This document shows, one piece after another, positions 7,017 to 13,706 of a stretch of DNA of 13,740 nucleotides. The translations under genes and the position numbers were made by a program. The stretch covers positions 1-13,740 of the forward strand of contig SFEP01000057.1 of the NCBI GenBank assembly GCA_004557185.1. The letters run 5' to 3'. The stretch is from Bacteroidales bacterium. Its GTDB lineage: Bacteria > Bacteroidota > Bacteroidia > Bacteroidales > Bacteroidaceae. Each line of letters opens with the position of its first letter. The stretch's first letter is position 1. The notes under the pieces are model-generated. The model was not told the DNA's origin. It saw only the letters and a list, made by a program, of their open reading frames with translations, and did no database searches.

Positions 7017-8789
7017 CTAATGCAGGGCCTGCTGCTGCACTTGCCTCATCACGCGCAGGAAATTGCCGCCCCACACCTTTTGCAGGTCGTCGTGCGTGAG
7101 GCCCTCGGCCAGCAGGCGGCGTGTGAACTGGATGAGCTCTGAGGCATTGGCGCAGCCCACAATGCCGCCGTCGCCGTCGAAGTCGGTGCCTATGCCCACG
7201 TGGTCGATGCCGGCCACGTCGATCATGTGCATGAGGTGGCGCACGGCGTCGCGAATGTCGGCCGGAGCCTCCGTTTCGTCGAGTTTCAGAAAACCGTGGT
7301 AGAGCGTCACCTGCGCCACACCGCCTGCAGCGGCCAGGGCGCGCAGCTGGTCGTCGGTGAGGTTGCGCGGATGGTTGCACAGGGCGCGGCTCGAAGCGTG
7401 TGAGCACACGATGGGCAGTTGCGAGGCTTCGATGGCTTGGTAGAACGACGACTCCGCGGCGTGGCTCATGTCCACCATCACACCCGTGCGGTTCATTTCG
7501 GCCACCACGCGTCGCCCCAGGTCCGAGAGTCCGCCGTGCTCGCCCTTGGAGCGTCGGGCCGAGTCGCACAGATCGTTGTCACCGTTGTGGCACAGGGTGA
7601 TGTACACCACGCCCTTCGCGCGAAATCGCGCCACGTTCTGCACGTCGCGTCCCAGGGCATAGCCGTTTTCGATGCCCGGCATCACGCTCAGCAGTCCCTG
7701 CCGTTTGTGCAGTAACACCTCGTCGGGCGTAGTGGCCAGCGCCACGCCGGGAGCAGCCTTCACGCGGCGTGTAATGTCGTCAATCAGGCGGTGCGCCTCG
7801 GCCGTAGCGGCTTGCAGGGCTTGCGGCGTGCGCTCGCCTTGCGGCAAATAGGCCACCATGATGCTCGCGTCGAGGTGTCCCTCGCGCATTTTCGTGAAAT
7901 CGACCAGCACCTTGTCGCAGCGCTCGGCCAGGTTGATGGGGTGATGAAACCACATGGGCGTGTCGCAGTGGGAGTCGAGCGTCACGATGCTGCGGTGCAC
8001 CCTGCGCGCTTCGGCAAAGGAGCGTGCCTCGTTCACCAAGTGCTTGAAGAGGGGCATCATGCTCGCATCCCCCTCAAGGGCGAAGCATTCGGGGTGCCAC
8101 TGCACGCCCACGATGCTCTTCAACTCAGTGCTCTCCACAGCCTCCACCACGCCGTCGGCGGCACGTGCCGTCACCCTGAGGTGGGGGCCTGGCTCGTTCA
8201 CAGCCTGGTGGTGAAAGGAGTTCACGGCGAACGTGCGTCCCAGCAGTTGCTCCACCACGGAGCCTTGCTCAGCCGTCACGCTGTGGGTGGCCTCGCCTCG
8301 CGGTGCGTCCTGGCTATGCTTCACGAGTCTGGTGTCGGGCAGGGCAGCGTGCAGGTCCTGGTGTATGGAGCCGCCCAAGGCCATGGCCAGCACCTGTATG
8401 CCGCGGCATATGCCCAACATCGGCACCTGGCGGTGGTAGGCTTCGCTGGCCAGTTTCAGTTCAAAGGCATCGCGCACGGGGTTGATGCCGTGCAGCTGCG
8501 GCAGCGGTTCCTCGCCGGCCCACAAGGGGTTGACGTCGGCCCCGCCCGAGAACAGCAAACCGTCGATGCGCTCGAGCAGCTGCACAATGACCTCGTCGCT
8601 CACCTGCCCTCGGGGCGGAATGACGAGCGGAATGCCGCCGGCCTGCTCAATGGAACGGAAGTAGCCGGGCAGGAGTTTCAGTTGCCCTTCGTCGAAGTTG
8701 CCTGTGATGCCTATCACCACGCCGCGCGCATCGCATCCGTCGGCCGGAGCGGTGCCCGAAAGGAGGGAGTGTAGATGAAAAGGTTGCAT
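7017..8789 (-). CDS. Fusion of class I glutamine amidotransferase-like (C26) hydrolase and membrane dipeptidase-like (M19) enzyme
   Basis: The N-terminal half (about 22-255) is a peptidase C26/gamma-glutamyl hydrolase-type amidotransferase domain. It has nucleophile C128 in GICRG and the partner pair in QWHPE (H232, E234); relatives cleave gamma-glutamyl amides such as gamma-glutamyl-GABA. The C-terminal half (about 266-585) is an M19 dipeptidase. Its metal ligands H274 and D276 (SHCD), E374 (GIENG), H443 (MSHAAES) and H464 (CSHASSRA) are all present, and D536 lies in GTDFDGDGG. There is no signal peptide, so the protein should be cytosolic, although M19 enzymes are often called membrane dipeptidases. 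Both active sites look intact, suggesting sequential hydrolysis of a gamma-glutamyl peptide; the substrate is inferred only. The gene lies 75 bp downstream of the DUF4491 gene. Confidence 0.92.
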   Translation of the reverse strand: MQPFHLHSLLSGTAPADGCDARGVVIGITGNFDEGQLKLLPGYFRSIEQAGGIPLVIPPRGQVSDEVIVQLLERIDGLLFSGGADVNPLWAGEEPLPQLHGINPVRDAFELKLASEAYHRQVPMLGICRGIQVLAMALGGSIHQDLHAALPDTRLVKHSQDAPRGEATHSVTAEQGSVVEQLLGRTFAVNSFHHQAVNEPGPHLRVTARAADGVVEAVESTELKSIVGVQWHPECFALEGDASMMPLFKHLVNEARSFAEARRVHRSIVTLDSHCDTPMWFHHPINLAERCDKVLVDFTKMREGHLDASIMVAYLPQGERTPQALQAATAEAHRLIDDITRRVKAAPGVALATTPDEVLLHKRQGLLSVMPGIENGYALGRDVQNVARFRAKGVVYITLCHNGDNDLCDSARRSKGEHGGLSDLGRRVVAEMNRTGVMVDMSHAAESSFYQAIEASQLPIVCSHASSRALCNHPRNLTDDQLRALAAAGGVAQVTLYHGFLKLDETEAPADIRDAVRHLMHMIDVAGIDHVGIGTDFDGDGGIVGCANASELIQFTRRLLAEGLTHDDLQKVWGGNFLRVMRQVQQQALH

Positions 8790-8864
8790 GTGTAAGGGTT
8801 AAAAAAAGGGGGCTGCCCGAGTGGGCTCAATGCCTCAGCGGCGGCCTGCCGTGTTGCTAAGGCT

Positions 8865-9161
8865 TCAGTCGCGGTGGCCGGGACCTTTCGGAAACCAGCC
8901 TTTCTTCACACGGGTGCGCTGCTCAAAGAGTTCGAGAATGGTCCAGAGTGAACTGAAGCCCGTTACGCCCAGCAGGGCGCTTGCCACCACGTGCTGCACC
9001 AGCAGGGCACCCACTATGCAGACCACGCCCAGCAGCAGGAACACCCACCAGGGGCGCGTGCCGAAGTAATACTCCGTTTTGATAACGATGGGGTGAAAAA
9101 GGCCGATAATGCAAAAGGTGGCCAGCCCTATCAACGGTCCGGCCAGGCAGAGTTCATTCAT
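8865..9161 (-). CDS. DUF4491 family small membrane protein
   Basis: A 98-residue protein with three predicted membrane segments, at about 5-27, 38-58 and 61-79. The conserved pattern GLFHPIVIKTEYYFGTRPWW and a C-terminal ELFEQRTRVKKGWFP block match what I recall of DUF4491, a Bacteroidota family without known function. The basic C-terminus should face the cytoplasm. It sits between lrp (171 bp upstream) and the C26-M19 fusion (75 bp downstream), all on one strand, which suggests an operon but does not reveal a role. The start ATG at 9161 is the only one that gives the full first helix. Confidence 0.85.
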   Translation of the reverse strand: MNELCLAGPLIGLATFCIIGLFHPIVIKTEYYFGTRPWWVFLLLGVVCIVGALLVQHVVASALLGVTGFSSLWTILELFEQRTRVKKGWFPKGPGHRD

Positions 9162-9280
9162 ATGTGGTAAAACAGATAGAACTTAAGGGCAGGTTCTACT
9201 TCGTGCTCTTACGCGCCAAAGCCAAGCTGACTGATAGAACCGTCTTTACAGAACAAGGCGCAGCCCACACCCCGCAGCAC

Positions 9281-9319
9281 CTCACCCGCCAAGCCGCTGT
9301 GAGCCGCCTGACGGGTGAG
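9281..9319. other. Weak inverted repeat after lrp
   Basis: CTCACCCG (9281-9288) pairs with CGGGTGAG (9312-9319) 14 bp past the lrp stop. No T run follows on the minus strand, so it is more likely an attenuating or mRNA-stabilising hairpin than a full terminator. Confidence 0.35.
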
Positions 9320-9332
9320 CCTGCCCTGCGCA

Positions 9333-9797
9333 TCACAAGGTGACGTCGACGGGTACGGTGCGGTTGATGCTCTGGTCGAGCGAGATGAGGGTTTCGGTGG
9401 ATATGACGCCCTCAATCTGCTGTATTTTGTTGTTGAGCAAATCCATGAGGTGCTCGTTGTCGCGCGAGAAGAGTTTGAGCAACATGGTGTAAGGACCTGT
9501 GGTGAAGTGGCATTCCACAATTTCGGGAATGTGCTGCAGCCTTTCGGCCACGCCTTTATACATGGATCCGCGCTCCAGTTTCAGTCCCACATAGGTGCAG
9601 GTGCTGTAGCCAATGCTCTTGGGGGACACGGTGTAGCCCGAACCTGTGATGACGCCGGCATCCACCAAACGCTGCACACGTTGGTGAATGGCAGCGCGCG
9701 ACACGCCGCACACGGCCGCCACGTCCTTGAAGGGGATGCGGGCATTCACCGATATAATCTTGAGAATTTTCAAGTCGAGTTGGTCAATCTTTTCCAT
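9333..9797 (-). CDS. Lrp/AsnC family transcriptional regulator
   Basis: A 154-residue DNA-binding protein of the feast/famine type. The N-terminus MEKIDQLDLKILKIIS leads into a helix-turn-helix (about 22-45, with VSRAAIHQRVQRL as recognition helix). A RAM effector-binding domain (about 65-145) contains the VECHFTTGPYTMLLKL strand. Such proteins form dimers to octamers and sense amino acids. I chose the ATG at 9797 because family members start at MEKID; an upstream in-frame ATG at 9827 would add ten residues (MKTLNPSTTT) with no family support. A TAnnTTTG promoter lies about 95 bp upstream. Autoregulation and control of the following genes are plausible but not shown. Confidence 0.93.
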   Translation of the reverse strand: MEKIDQLDLKILKIISVNARIPFKDVAAVCGVSRAAIHQRVQRLVDAGVITGSGYTVSPKSIGYSTCTYVGLKLERGSMYKGVAERLQHIPEIVECHFTTGPYTMLLKLFSRDNEHLMDLLNNKIQQIEGVISTETLISLDQSINRTVPVDVTL

Positions 9798-9896
9798 GGT
9801 GGTAGTTGAGGGGTTAAGGGTTTTCATTTTTCACGTCGGCCAGCACGGCTGCTGAGCGCCACCGTGGGGTAGCCCAGCCTGACTGCCGAAACGGAG

Positions 9897-9929
9897 CAAA
9901 GATAGGCATTTGCAGCGAAAGCCGCCAAC
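9897..9929 (-). promoter_or_regulatory. Promoter of lrp
   Basis: On the minus strand TATCTTTG (9904-9897) fits TAnnTTTG. GTTG (9929-9926), 3 of 4 to TTTG, lies 21 bp upstream. The leader is roughly 95 nt. Confidence 0.55.
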
Positions 9930-10116
9930 ATTGCGCACAAAAAGCAAGCAATCACCCCGTTTTTTTAGGCTTTATTATTTTCCACAGACTTATTTATAGA
10001 AATAATGCCGTTTATCACTGCGCATTGTGTTAGCCCCGCCCTCCCCCACCCTACTTACTGGGTGCTGCACGCCAGTCGTCAAGAGTCAACGCATGAGCGG
10101 GTTGAAAAAAACGGGC

Positions 10117-10183
10117 CGCCGTGGGAAAAACCTTCCACGCCGTGGAAGAAACTTCCCCCGCCGTGGACGTTTTTTCCCACGGC
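10117..10183. repeat. Three imperfect 21-bp tandem repeats with dyad symmetry
   Basis: Units starting CGCCGTGG lie at 10117-10137, 10138-10158 and 10159-10179. The outer arms GCCGTGGGAAAAA (10118-10130) and TTTTTCCCACGGC (10171-10183) are perfect reverse complements. The centre holds a second palindrome, CTTCCAC-GCC-GTGGAAG. The whole block could form nested hairpins. Confidence 0.85.
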
Positions 10184-10220
10184 ATCTGTTTTCCGCGGGG
10201 CGGCGGGGCGTAAAAACAAG

Positions 10221-10270
10221 GATGCTACGTGAAAGGAGAACGCAGGTGTGCGCTTCTTTTACGTAGCATC
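10221..10270 (-). terminator. Strong hairpin after the esterase gene, likely terminator
   Basis: GATGCTACGTGAAAGGAG (10221-10238) pairs along all 18 positions with the segment at 10253-10270, allowing two G-U pairs. The inner CGCA/TGCG may extend it. It starts 43 bp past the esterase stop. On the minus strand it is followed by CTTGTTTTTACG, a usable U run; on the plus strand TTTTC follows. The arms carry the GATGCTACGT(A/G)AA repeat found at 595 and 13689. Confidence 0.75.
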
Positions 10271-10312
10271 TTTTCTGTGTATCCTCGCAGGGTGGCGGGT
10301 GCACGGGGGGTG

Positions 10313-11050
10313 TTAGCCGAGCAGTTTGTCGGCGAAGTAGGGGAGCTGCTGGCGCCAGAAGGGCCAGTCGTGGTCTACGTCGTGACCCCAATAGTCGAAC
10401 CAGGCGTTGTGGACGCCTTTTTCCTTGAGTATGCGGTCCATTTCGCGGGTGCTCCATAGCAGGTCGTCCTCCCAGCGTCCCTGGCCTACGCAGAAGATGA
10501 TTTTGCTGTGGCGGTAGGCTTGCATCCAGGGGTGGTCGGCGGGCATCTGCTGCAGGAAGTCTTGCGGGGAGTTGGCATAGACGAGGTCGTCCATGTAGCC
10601 GTCGAAACCGTAGGCGGCGTGGTAGAGGCCGCTCATGGCGAGCATGCCGTTGAAGAGGTCGGGACGGCGGAAGAAGAAGTTGGCAGCGTGGAAACCGCCC
10701 ATGGAGCAGCCCGTGGTGATGAACATTTGCTGGGGGTTGTGCTTGATGTTGGGCAGGAGTTCGTCGGTGACGTAGCGAAACCAGCTTTCGTGTCGCTCGA
10801 TGCGCCAGCGCTTGTCGCCCCACTTGTTCGACCATGTTTCCCAGTCGATGCCGTCGACGCAGATAACGCGCAGGCGGCCTGCCTCGATGAAGGGTGCGAG
10901 TACGTGTATCATGCCGTAGTTCTCCCAATCGAAGAAGCGGCCGTCCTGGCAGGGAAAGGCGAGCAGGGCCTGTCCGTCGTGGCCGTAGACTTTATATTCC
11001 ATTTCGCGGCAGAGGTTGTGGCTCCACCATTTGTGATACTCTATGTTCAT
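10313..11050 (-). CDS. Putative esterase of the esterase D-like alpha/beta-hydrolase family
   Basis: A 245-residue cytosolic alpha/beta-hydrolase. The nucleophile elbow is GCSMGG (S116), the oxyanion region lies near FPCQDGRFFDWENY (32-45), and the catalytic His is probably H227 in DVDHDWPFW. No signal peptide is present. Bacteroidota carry many close homologues labelled esterase family protein, and the substrate is not known. I chose the ATG at 11050 because MNIEYHKWWSHNL begins the family's conserved N-terminus; an in-frame ATG at 11146 would add 32 residues of unlikely composition. It lies 136 bp after the ATP-grasp gene on the same strand with no promoter seen between, so the two are probably co-transcribed and may act on the same metabolite. 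Confidence 0.88.
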   Translation of the reverse strand: MNIEYHKWWSHNLCREMEYKVYGHDGQALLAFPCQDGRFFDWENYGMIHVLAPFIEAGRLRVICVDGIDWETWSNKWGDKRWRIERHESWFRYVTDELLPNIKHNPQQMFITTGCSMGGFHAANFFFRRPDLFNGMLAMSGLYHAAYGFDGYMDDLVYANSPQDFLQQMPADHPWMQAYRHSKIIFCVGQGRWEDDLLWSTREMDRILKEKGVHNAWFDYWGHDVDHDWPFWRQQLPYFADKLLG

Positions 11051-11186
11051 ATAGGATGAGGAAGGGTGTGCGTTTGTTGGGTATTGCATCCTGCCTTTTT
11101 CTTGCCCTTTGCTGGCTCCAAAGTCGGCAGGCTTGGGGGCCGTCACCGGGCTCTACGAAAAGGCTGCAGAGCAAGGAGGGACGGTG

Positions 11187-12386
11187 CTACACACGGTGGC
11201 AGGCGTCGGCCAGGAAGGCGTCGCGCTCGGCCTCGGTGCGGAAGCGGGCAATGTAGGCCTGGTTGCCCATGGCGCCGGCGAGGGCTTCGTCGATGCGGGG
11301 TGCCATCATCATGGCCTCGCCGTATTTGCTGAGCATGGCCTGGTGGTCGAGGGCATAGCGCACGTTGTCACGACGGCCTGCAAAGACGCAGTAGTAGTCG
11401 TCGTGGGGGTCGGGCGTGGTGCGGCGGTCGAAGGCTATCATGTCGGCCCATATCTTGAACATCGAGATGTTGTGGGCGTAGTTAATCATGTCGGGCGTGT
11501 AGCCTCCGCCGGGCCGCATGTTGACTTCGAGGGCTACAAAGTCGCCGGGCTCGCCGAGGCCTCGGTGGGCCTTGTTAAGACGGAAGAACTCGAGGTGCAC
11601 AAAGCGCGACTTGACACCGAAGGCCTCGACGGTGCGGCGGCCCCAGAAGCGCAGGTTCTCCGACATTTTCTTCTCGACGTAATAGGTGGAGTCGAGGTTG
11701 TTGTTCACAATGTCGGCAATGCTGGGCGGACATACGCACATGGACTCTACGAGGAGTTCGCCCTGTGAGTTGACAATGGCGTCGTAGGTGCAGATGTCGC
11801 CGGTGATGAACTCTTCAATCACATAGCACTCCACCTGGGGGGTGTGGGCGAAGAAGGCTTCGAGTGCGGCTTCGTTTTCAATTTTGTGTGCTCCGCCTGC
11901 TCCTACGCCCACGTCAGGCTTGGCAAAGAGGGGAAATCCGGCATCGCCCGAGAAGCGGCGCACGGCTTCGAGCCCTGCCGAGCACTTGATTTGGCGGGCG
12001 GTGCGAATGCCTCCCTTGGCATAGTACTTCTTCATCTCCGACTTTTCCTTGAAAGCCTCGATGCCGTCGGTCTTGATGCCTGTGTTCACGTTGAAGTCGG
12101 TGCGCAGGCGTGCATCGGTTTCGAGCCAGAACTCGTTGTTCGACTCAATCCAGTCGATGTGTCCGTATTTCCATGCAAAGTAGCCCACGGCTCTGTACAT
12201 TTGGTCGTAGTCGGCAATGCTGTCGACGTGATAATACTCCGTGAGCGCTCGTTTCAACTCAGGCGAGAGTGCTTGCTTGGGTGCATCGCCAATGCCGAGT
12301 ACCCTGACGCCGTTCTTCTGCAGTTCATCGCAAAATTGCCAATATTTCTCGGGAAAATTGGGCGAAATAAAAACGAAATTCTTCAT
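11187..12386 (-). CDS. ATP-grasp domain protein (carboxylate-amine ligase-like)
   Basis: ATP-grasp enzymes activate a carboxylate as acyl phosphate and join it to an amine or thiol. The 399-residue protein has an N-terminal Rossmann-like preATP domain (about 1-105). The ATP-grasp fold (about 115-310) shows the nucleotide lysine K156 in FAKPDVGVGAGG, hinge EEFITG (191-196), and metal ligands E266 (HLEFF) and E287/N289 (ALEVNMRPGGG). An 80-residue C-terminal domain follows. It resembles carbamoyl-phosphate synthase large subunit-like ligases rather than biotin carboxylase. The substrate is not recognisable from sequence. The gene is divergent from an S51 peptidase gene, with promoters that overlap at 12481-12515, and precedes the esterase gene. 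The leader is about 92 nt. Confidence 0.9.
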   Translation of the reverse strand: MKNFVFISPNFPEKYWQFCDELQKNGVRVLGIGDAPKQALSPELKRALTEYYHVDSIADYDQMYRAVGYFAWKYGHIDWIESNNEFWLETDARLRTDFNVNTGIKTDGIEAFKEKSEMKKYYAKGGIRTARQIKCSAGLEAVRRFSGDAGFPLFAKPDVGVGAGGAHKIENEAALEAFFAHTPQVECYVIEEFITGDICTYDAIVNSQGELLVESMCVCPPSIADIVNNNLDSTYYVEKKMSENLRFWGRRTVEAFGVKSRFVHLEFFRLNKAHRGLGEPGDFVALEVNMRPGGGYTPDMINYAHNISMFKIWADMIAFDRRTTPDPHDDYYCVFAGRRDNVRYALDHQAMLSKYGEAMMMAPRIDEALAGAMGNQAYIARFRTEAERDAFLADACHRV

Positions 12387-12480
12387 AACGCCAACAGTTT
12401 AAGTTTTTGTGAAAACGAACATGCGGCCCTTTACGAAGCCGCCGTACATTGTATAAAAGCGTATGTAATCTGTCAGATTG

Positions 12481-12515
12481 TTTGCAAAACTAAGAAATTA
12501 TAATAACTTTGCAAA
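12481..12515. promoter_or_regulatory. Interleaved divergent promoters of the ATP-grasp and S51 genes
   Basis: Plus strand: TTTG (12481-12484), 19 bp, TAACTTTG (12504-12511). Minus strand: TTTG (12515-12512), 19 bp, TAGTTTTG (12492-12485). Both match TTTG-N19-TAnnTTTG, so each -33 element abuts or overlaps the other promoter's -7 element. The 35-bp block is bounded by two TTTGCAAA palindromes and is itself an imperfect dyad. Confidence 0.8.
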
Positions 12516-12555
12516 CTCTGTATGAGAAAAAGCTCAACCAGCATAACATTTCCGC

Positions 12556-13287
12556 ATGAAATACTTTCTTACCAGCAGCCCGAGCGTGTCGATGGACGGC
12601 GCTATCAATCCGGCCAATGGTTTTCTGGATAACCTGAAACTATCGCTCGCCGATCCTGTGCGGGCCTTGTTCGTAACCACCTATCCCGACGATGCCGCCT
12701 TCAGCGACCACTGCTCGCAGTGCATGCGCGAGGCTTTTGAGCAGGCGGGCTTGTGGTTTGAAAGCTACACCCTGCTTGACCGCCGCACGGCTGCACAAGT
12801 GGCCGAGCTGGTGGCGGAGAGCAACTTCATCATTTTGGGCGGCGGGCACGTGCCCTCGCAAAACGCCTTTCTGCACGAGCTGCACCTGAAGCGGCTGCTC
12901 AAGCGCTTCAAGGGCGTGGTGCTGGGCATTTCGGCCGGCAGCATGAACGCCGCACACGTGGTGTATGCACAGCCCGAAGAGCCCGGCGAGGCGGCCGACA
13001 AGGAATTCAAGCGCTTCCTGCCCGGACTGGGCATTACGGACGTGAGCATCCTGCCGCACTACTACATGTGCAAGAACCTGAAGGTGGACGGGCTGAAGGT
13101 GTATGAAGAAATAGCCATGCCCGACAGCGTGACCTCGGGTTCGCGCTTCTACGTTTTTCCCGACGGCACCTACCTCGTGGGCGACAACGGCAACGAAACC
13201 ATCTACGGCGAGTTCTACCTCATAGAAAACGGCGTGATGCGCAAGGTGGCGAACGACGGCCAGCGCGTGGGCCTGCCCTTTGTGTGA
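12556..13287 (+). CDS. S51 (dipeptidase E/cyanophycinase-like) serine peptidase
   Basis: A 243-residue cytosolic protein of the class I glutamine amidotransferase-like fold, peptidase family S51. The nucleophile is S126 in GISAGSMN, where true amidotransferases have Cys. It is preceded by the oxyanion segment LGGGHVPSQNAF (94-105), and H168 (LPHYY) is the likely catalytic His. D210 and E214 (GDNGNETIYGE) are candidate acids. Known relatives cleave Asp-X dipeptides (PepE) or beta-Asp-Arg (cyanophycinase); the substrate here is unknown. It is the only plus-strand protein gene in the window. The promoter at 12481-12511 gives a leader of about 38 nt, and a terminator lies at 13339-13384. The ATG at 12556 is the first in frame. 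Confidence 0.9.
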   Translation: MKYFLTSSPSVSMDGAINPANGFLDNLKLSLADPVRALFVTTYPDDAAFSDHCSQCMREAFEQAGLWFESYTLLDRRTAAQVAELVAESNFIILGGGHVPSQNAFLHELHLKRLLKRFKGVVLGISAGSMNAAHVVYAQPEEPGEAADKEFKRFLPGLGITDVSILPHYYMCKNLKVDGLKVYEEIAMPDSVTSGSRFYVFPDGTYLVGDNGNETIYGEFYLIENGVMRKVANDGQRVGLPFV

Positions 13288-13338
13288 ACAGGGAAAGGCG
13301 CTGGACTGATGGCCTACGGCCGCACGGCGGCATCACTC

Positions 13339-13390
13339 ACCGCCCGCCTTCTGCCCCACTCTGGTGGTGCGAAAGGCGGGCGGTAACATT
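13339..13390 (+). terminator. Terminator of the S51 peptidase gene
   Basis: A perfect 12-bp stem, ACCGCCCGCCTT (13339-13350) with AAGGCGGGCGGT (13373-13384), is extended inward by GCCCCAC/GTGGTGC with one mismatch. It is followed by AACATTTTCC. It starts 52 nt past the stop codon. Confidence 0.75.
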
Positions 13391-13401
13391 TTCCCCCTAC
13401 C

Positions 13402-13472
13402 TTATATATATATAGCGCCGGGCTTGCTCCCTCCATGCCACACTTGCGTGGTGAAAGGGGCAAGCCCGGCGC
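13402..13472. repeat. TA tract and 16-bp-stem hairpin
   Basis: A run of alternating TA (about 13402-13414) abuts GCGCCGGGCTTGC (13415-13427). That arm is perfectly complementary to 13460-13472; three more pairs, including one G-U, extend the stem to 16 bp. A smaller CCAC/GTGG pair sits in the loop. No T run follows on the plus strand, and the TA tract follows on the minus strand. No gene is seen that it would terminate on the minus strand. Confidence 0.75.
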
Positions 13473-13515
13473 ATGTGGTAGCGGTGGGTGTGCGGCGCGG
13501 CGCGAGGTTGTTTTC

Positions 13516-13650
13516 TATTACTGTCCGCTAAACCCTAAGACTACACCCCAAACTTTCCGAGAGACAGAAGTGTGGCTTTCGGCTTATCATGGGACAAGCC
13601 CCCTTTGTCAAAAAATAGACTCTTGAGGAGGTTACTCAGATACCTCGGCA
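13516..13650. repeat. Right copy of 134-bp inverted repeat
   Basis: This is the reverse complement of 1-134 with three substitutions and a one-base insertion. The inner edge is sharp (TATTACTGTCC). The outer edge ends at ACCTCGGCA, but the left copy is cut at the same base by the window start, so the true outer boundary is unknown. Confidence 0.85.
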
Positions 13651-13688
13651 AGCATATGGTTCAGGTCTGCGTCTGGTTGATTGAAGAA

Positions 13689-13706
13689 TTTACGTAGCAT
13701 CTATTT
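13689..13706. repeat. TACGTAGCATC repeat element
   Basis: TTTACGTAGCATCTATTT is the exact reverse complement of 595-612. It is followed by TTCGGCGGGGTGGGGG, similar to the G-rich tract after the 657-668 and 10261-10270 copies. Confidence 0.75.

Larger units (their letters stand above)
9798..10312. other. 515-bp intergenic region between lrp and esterase
   Basis: No gene is supported. It contains the lrp leader and promoter (9897-9929), an A/T-rich block (about 9959-10015), the 21-bp tandem repeat (10117-10179) and the hairpin 10221-10270. Plus-strand frames of 75-79 codons at 10005-10266 cross the repeats and have no protein-like features. Confidence 0.6.

Noticed and set aside
9798..9827. 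Upstream in-frame start of lrp
   Set aside because: Family members begin at MEKID; the added MKTLNPSTTT has no counterpart that I know.
10117..10179. Short CRISPR-like array
   Set aside because: Units are contiguous with no unique spacers, only three copies are present and no cas genes are nearby.
10005..10266. 75-79 codon plus-strand frames across the tandem repeat and hairpin
   Set aside because: They only read through repeats and have no promoter or domain.
11051..11146. Upstream in-frame start of the esterase
   Set aside because: The extra 32 residues do not look like family sequence; conserved similarity begins at the ATG at 11050.
13435..13626. 63-codon plus-strand frame in the right repeat, possible transposase remnant
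   Set aside because: It begins in a hairpin arm, and the equivalent frame in the left copy ends differently because of the indel; I recognise no transposase motif.
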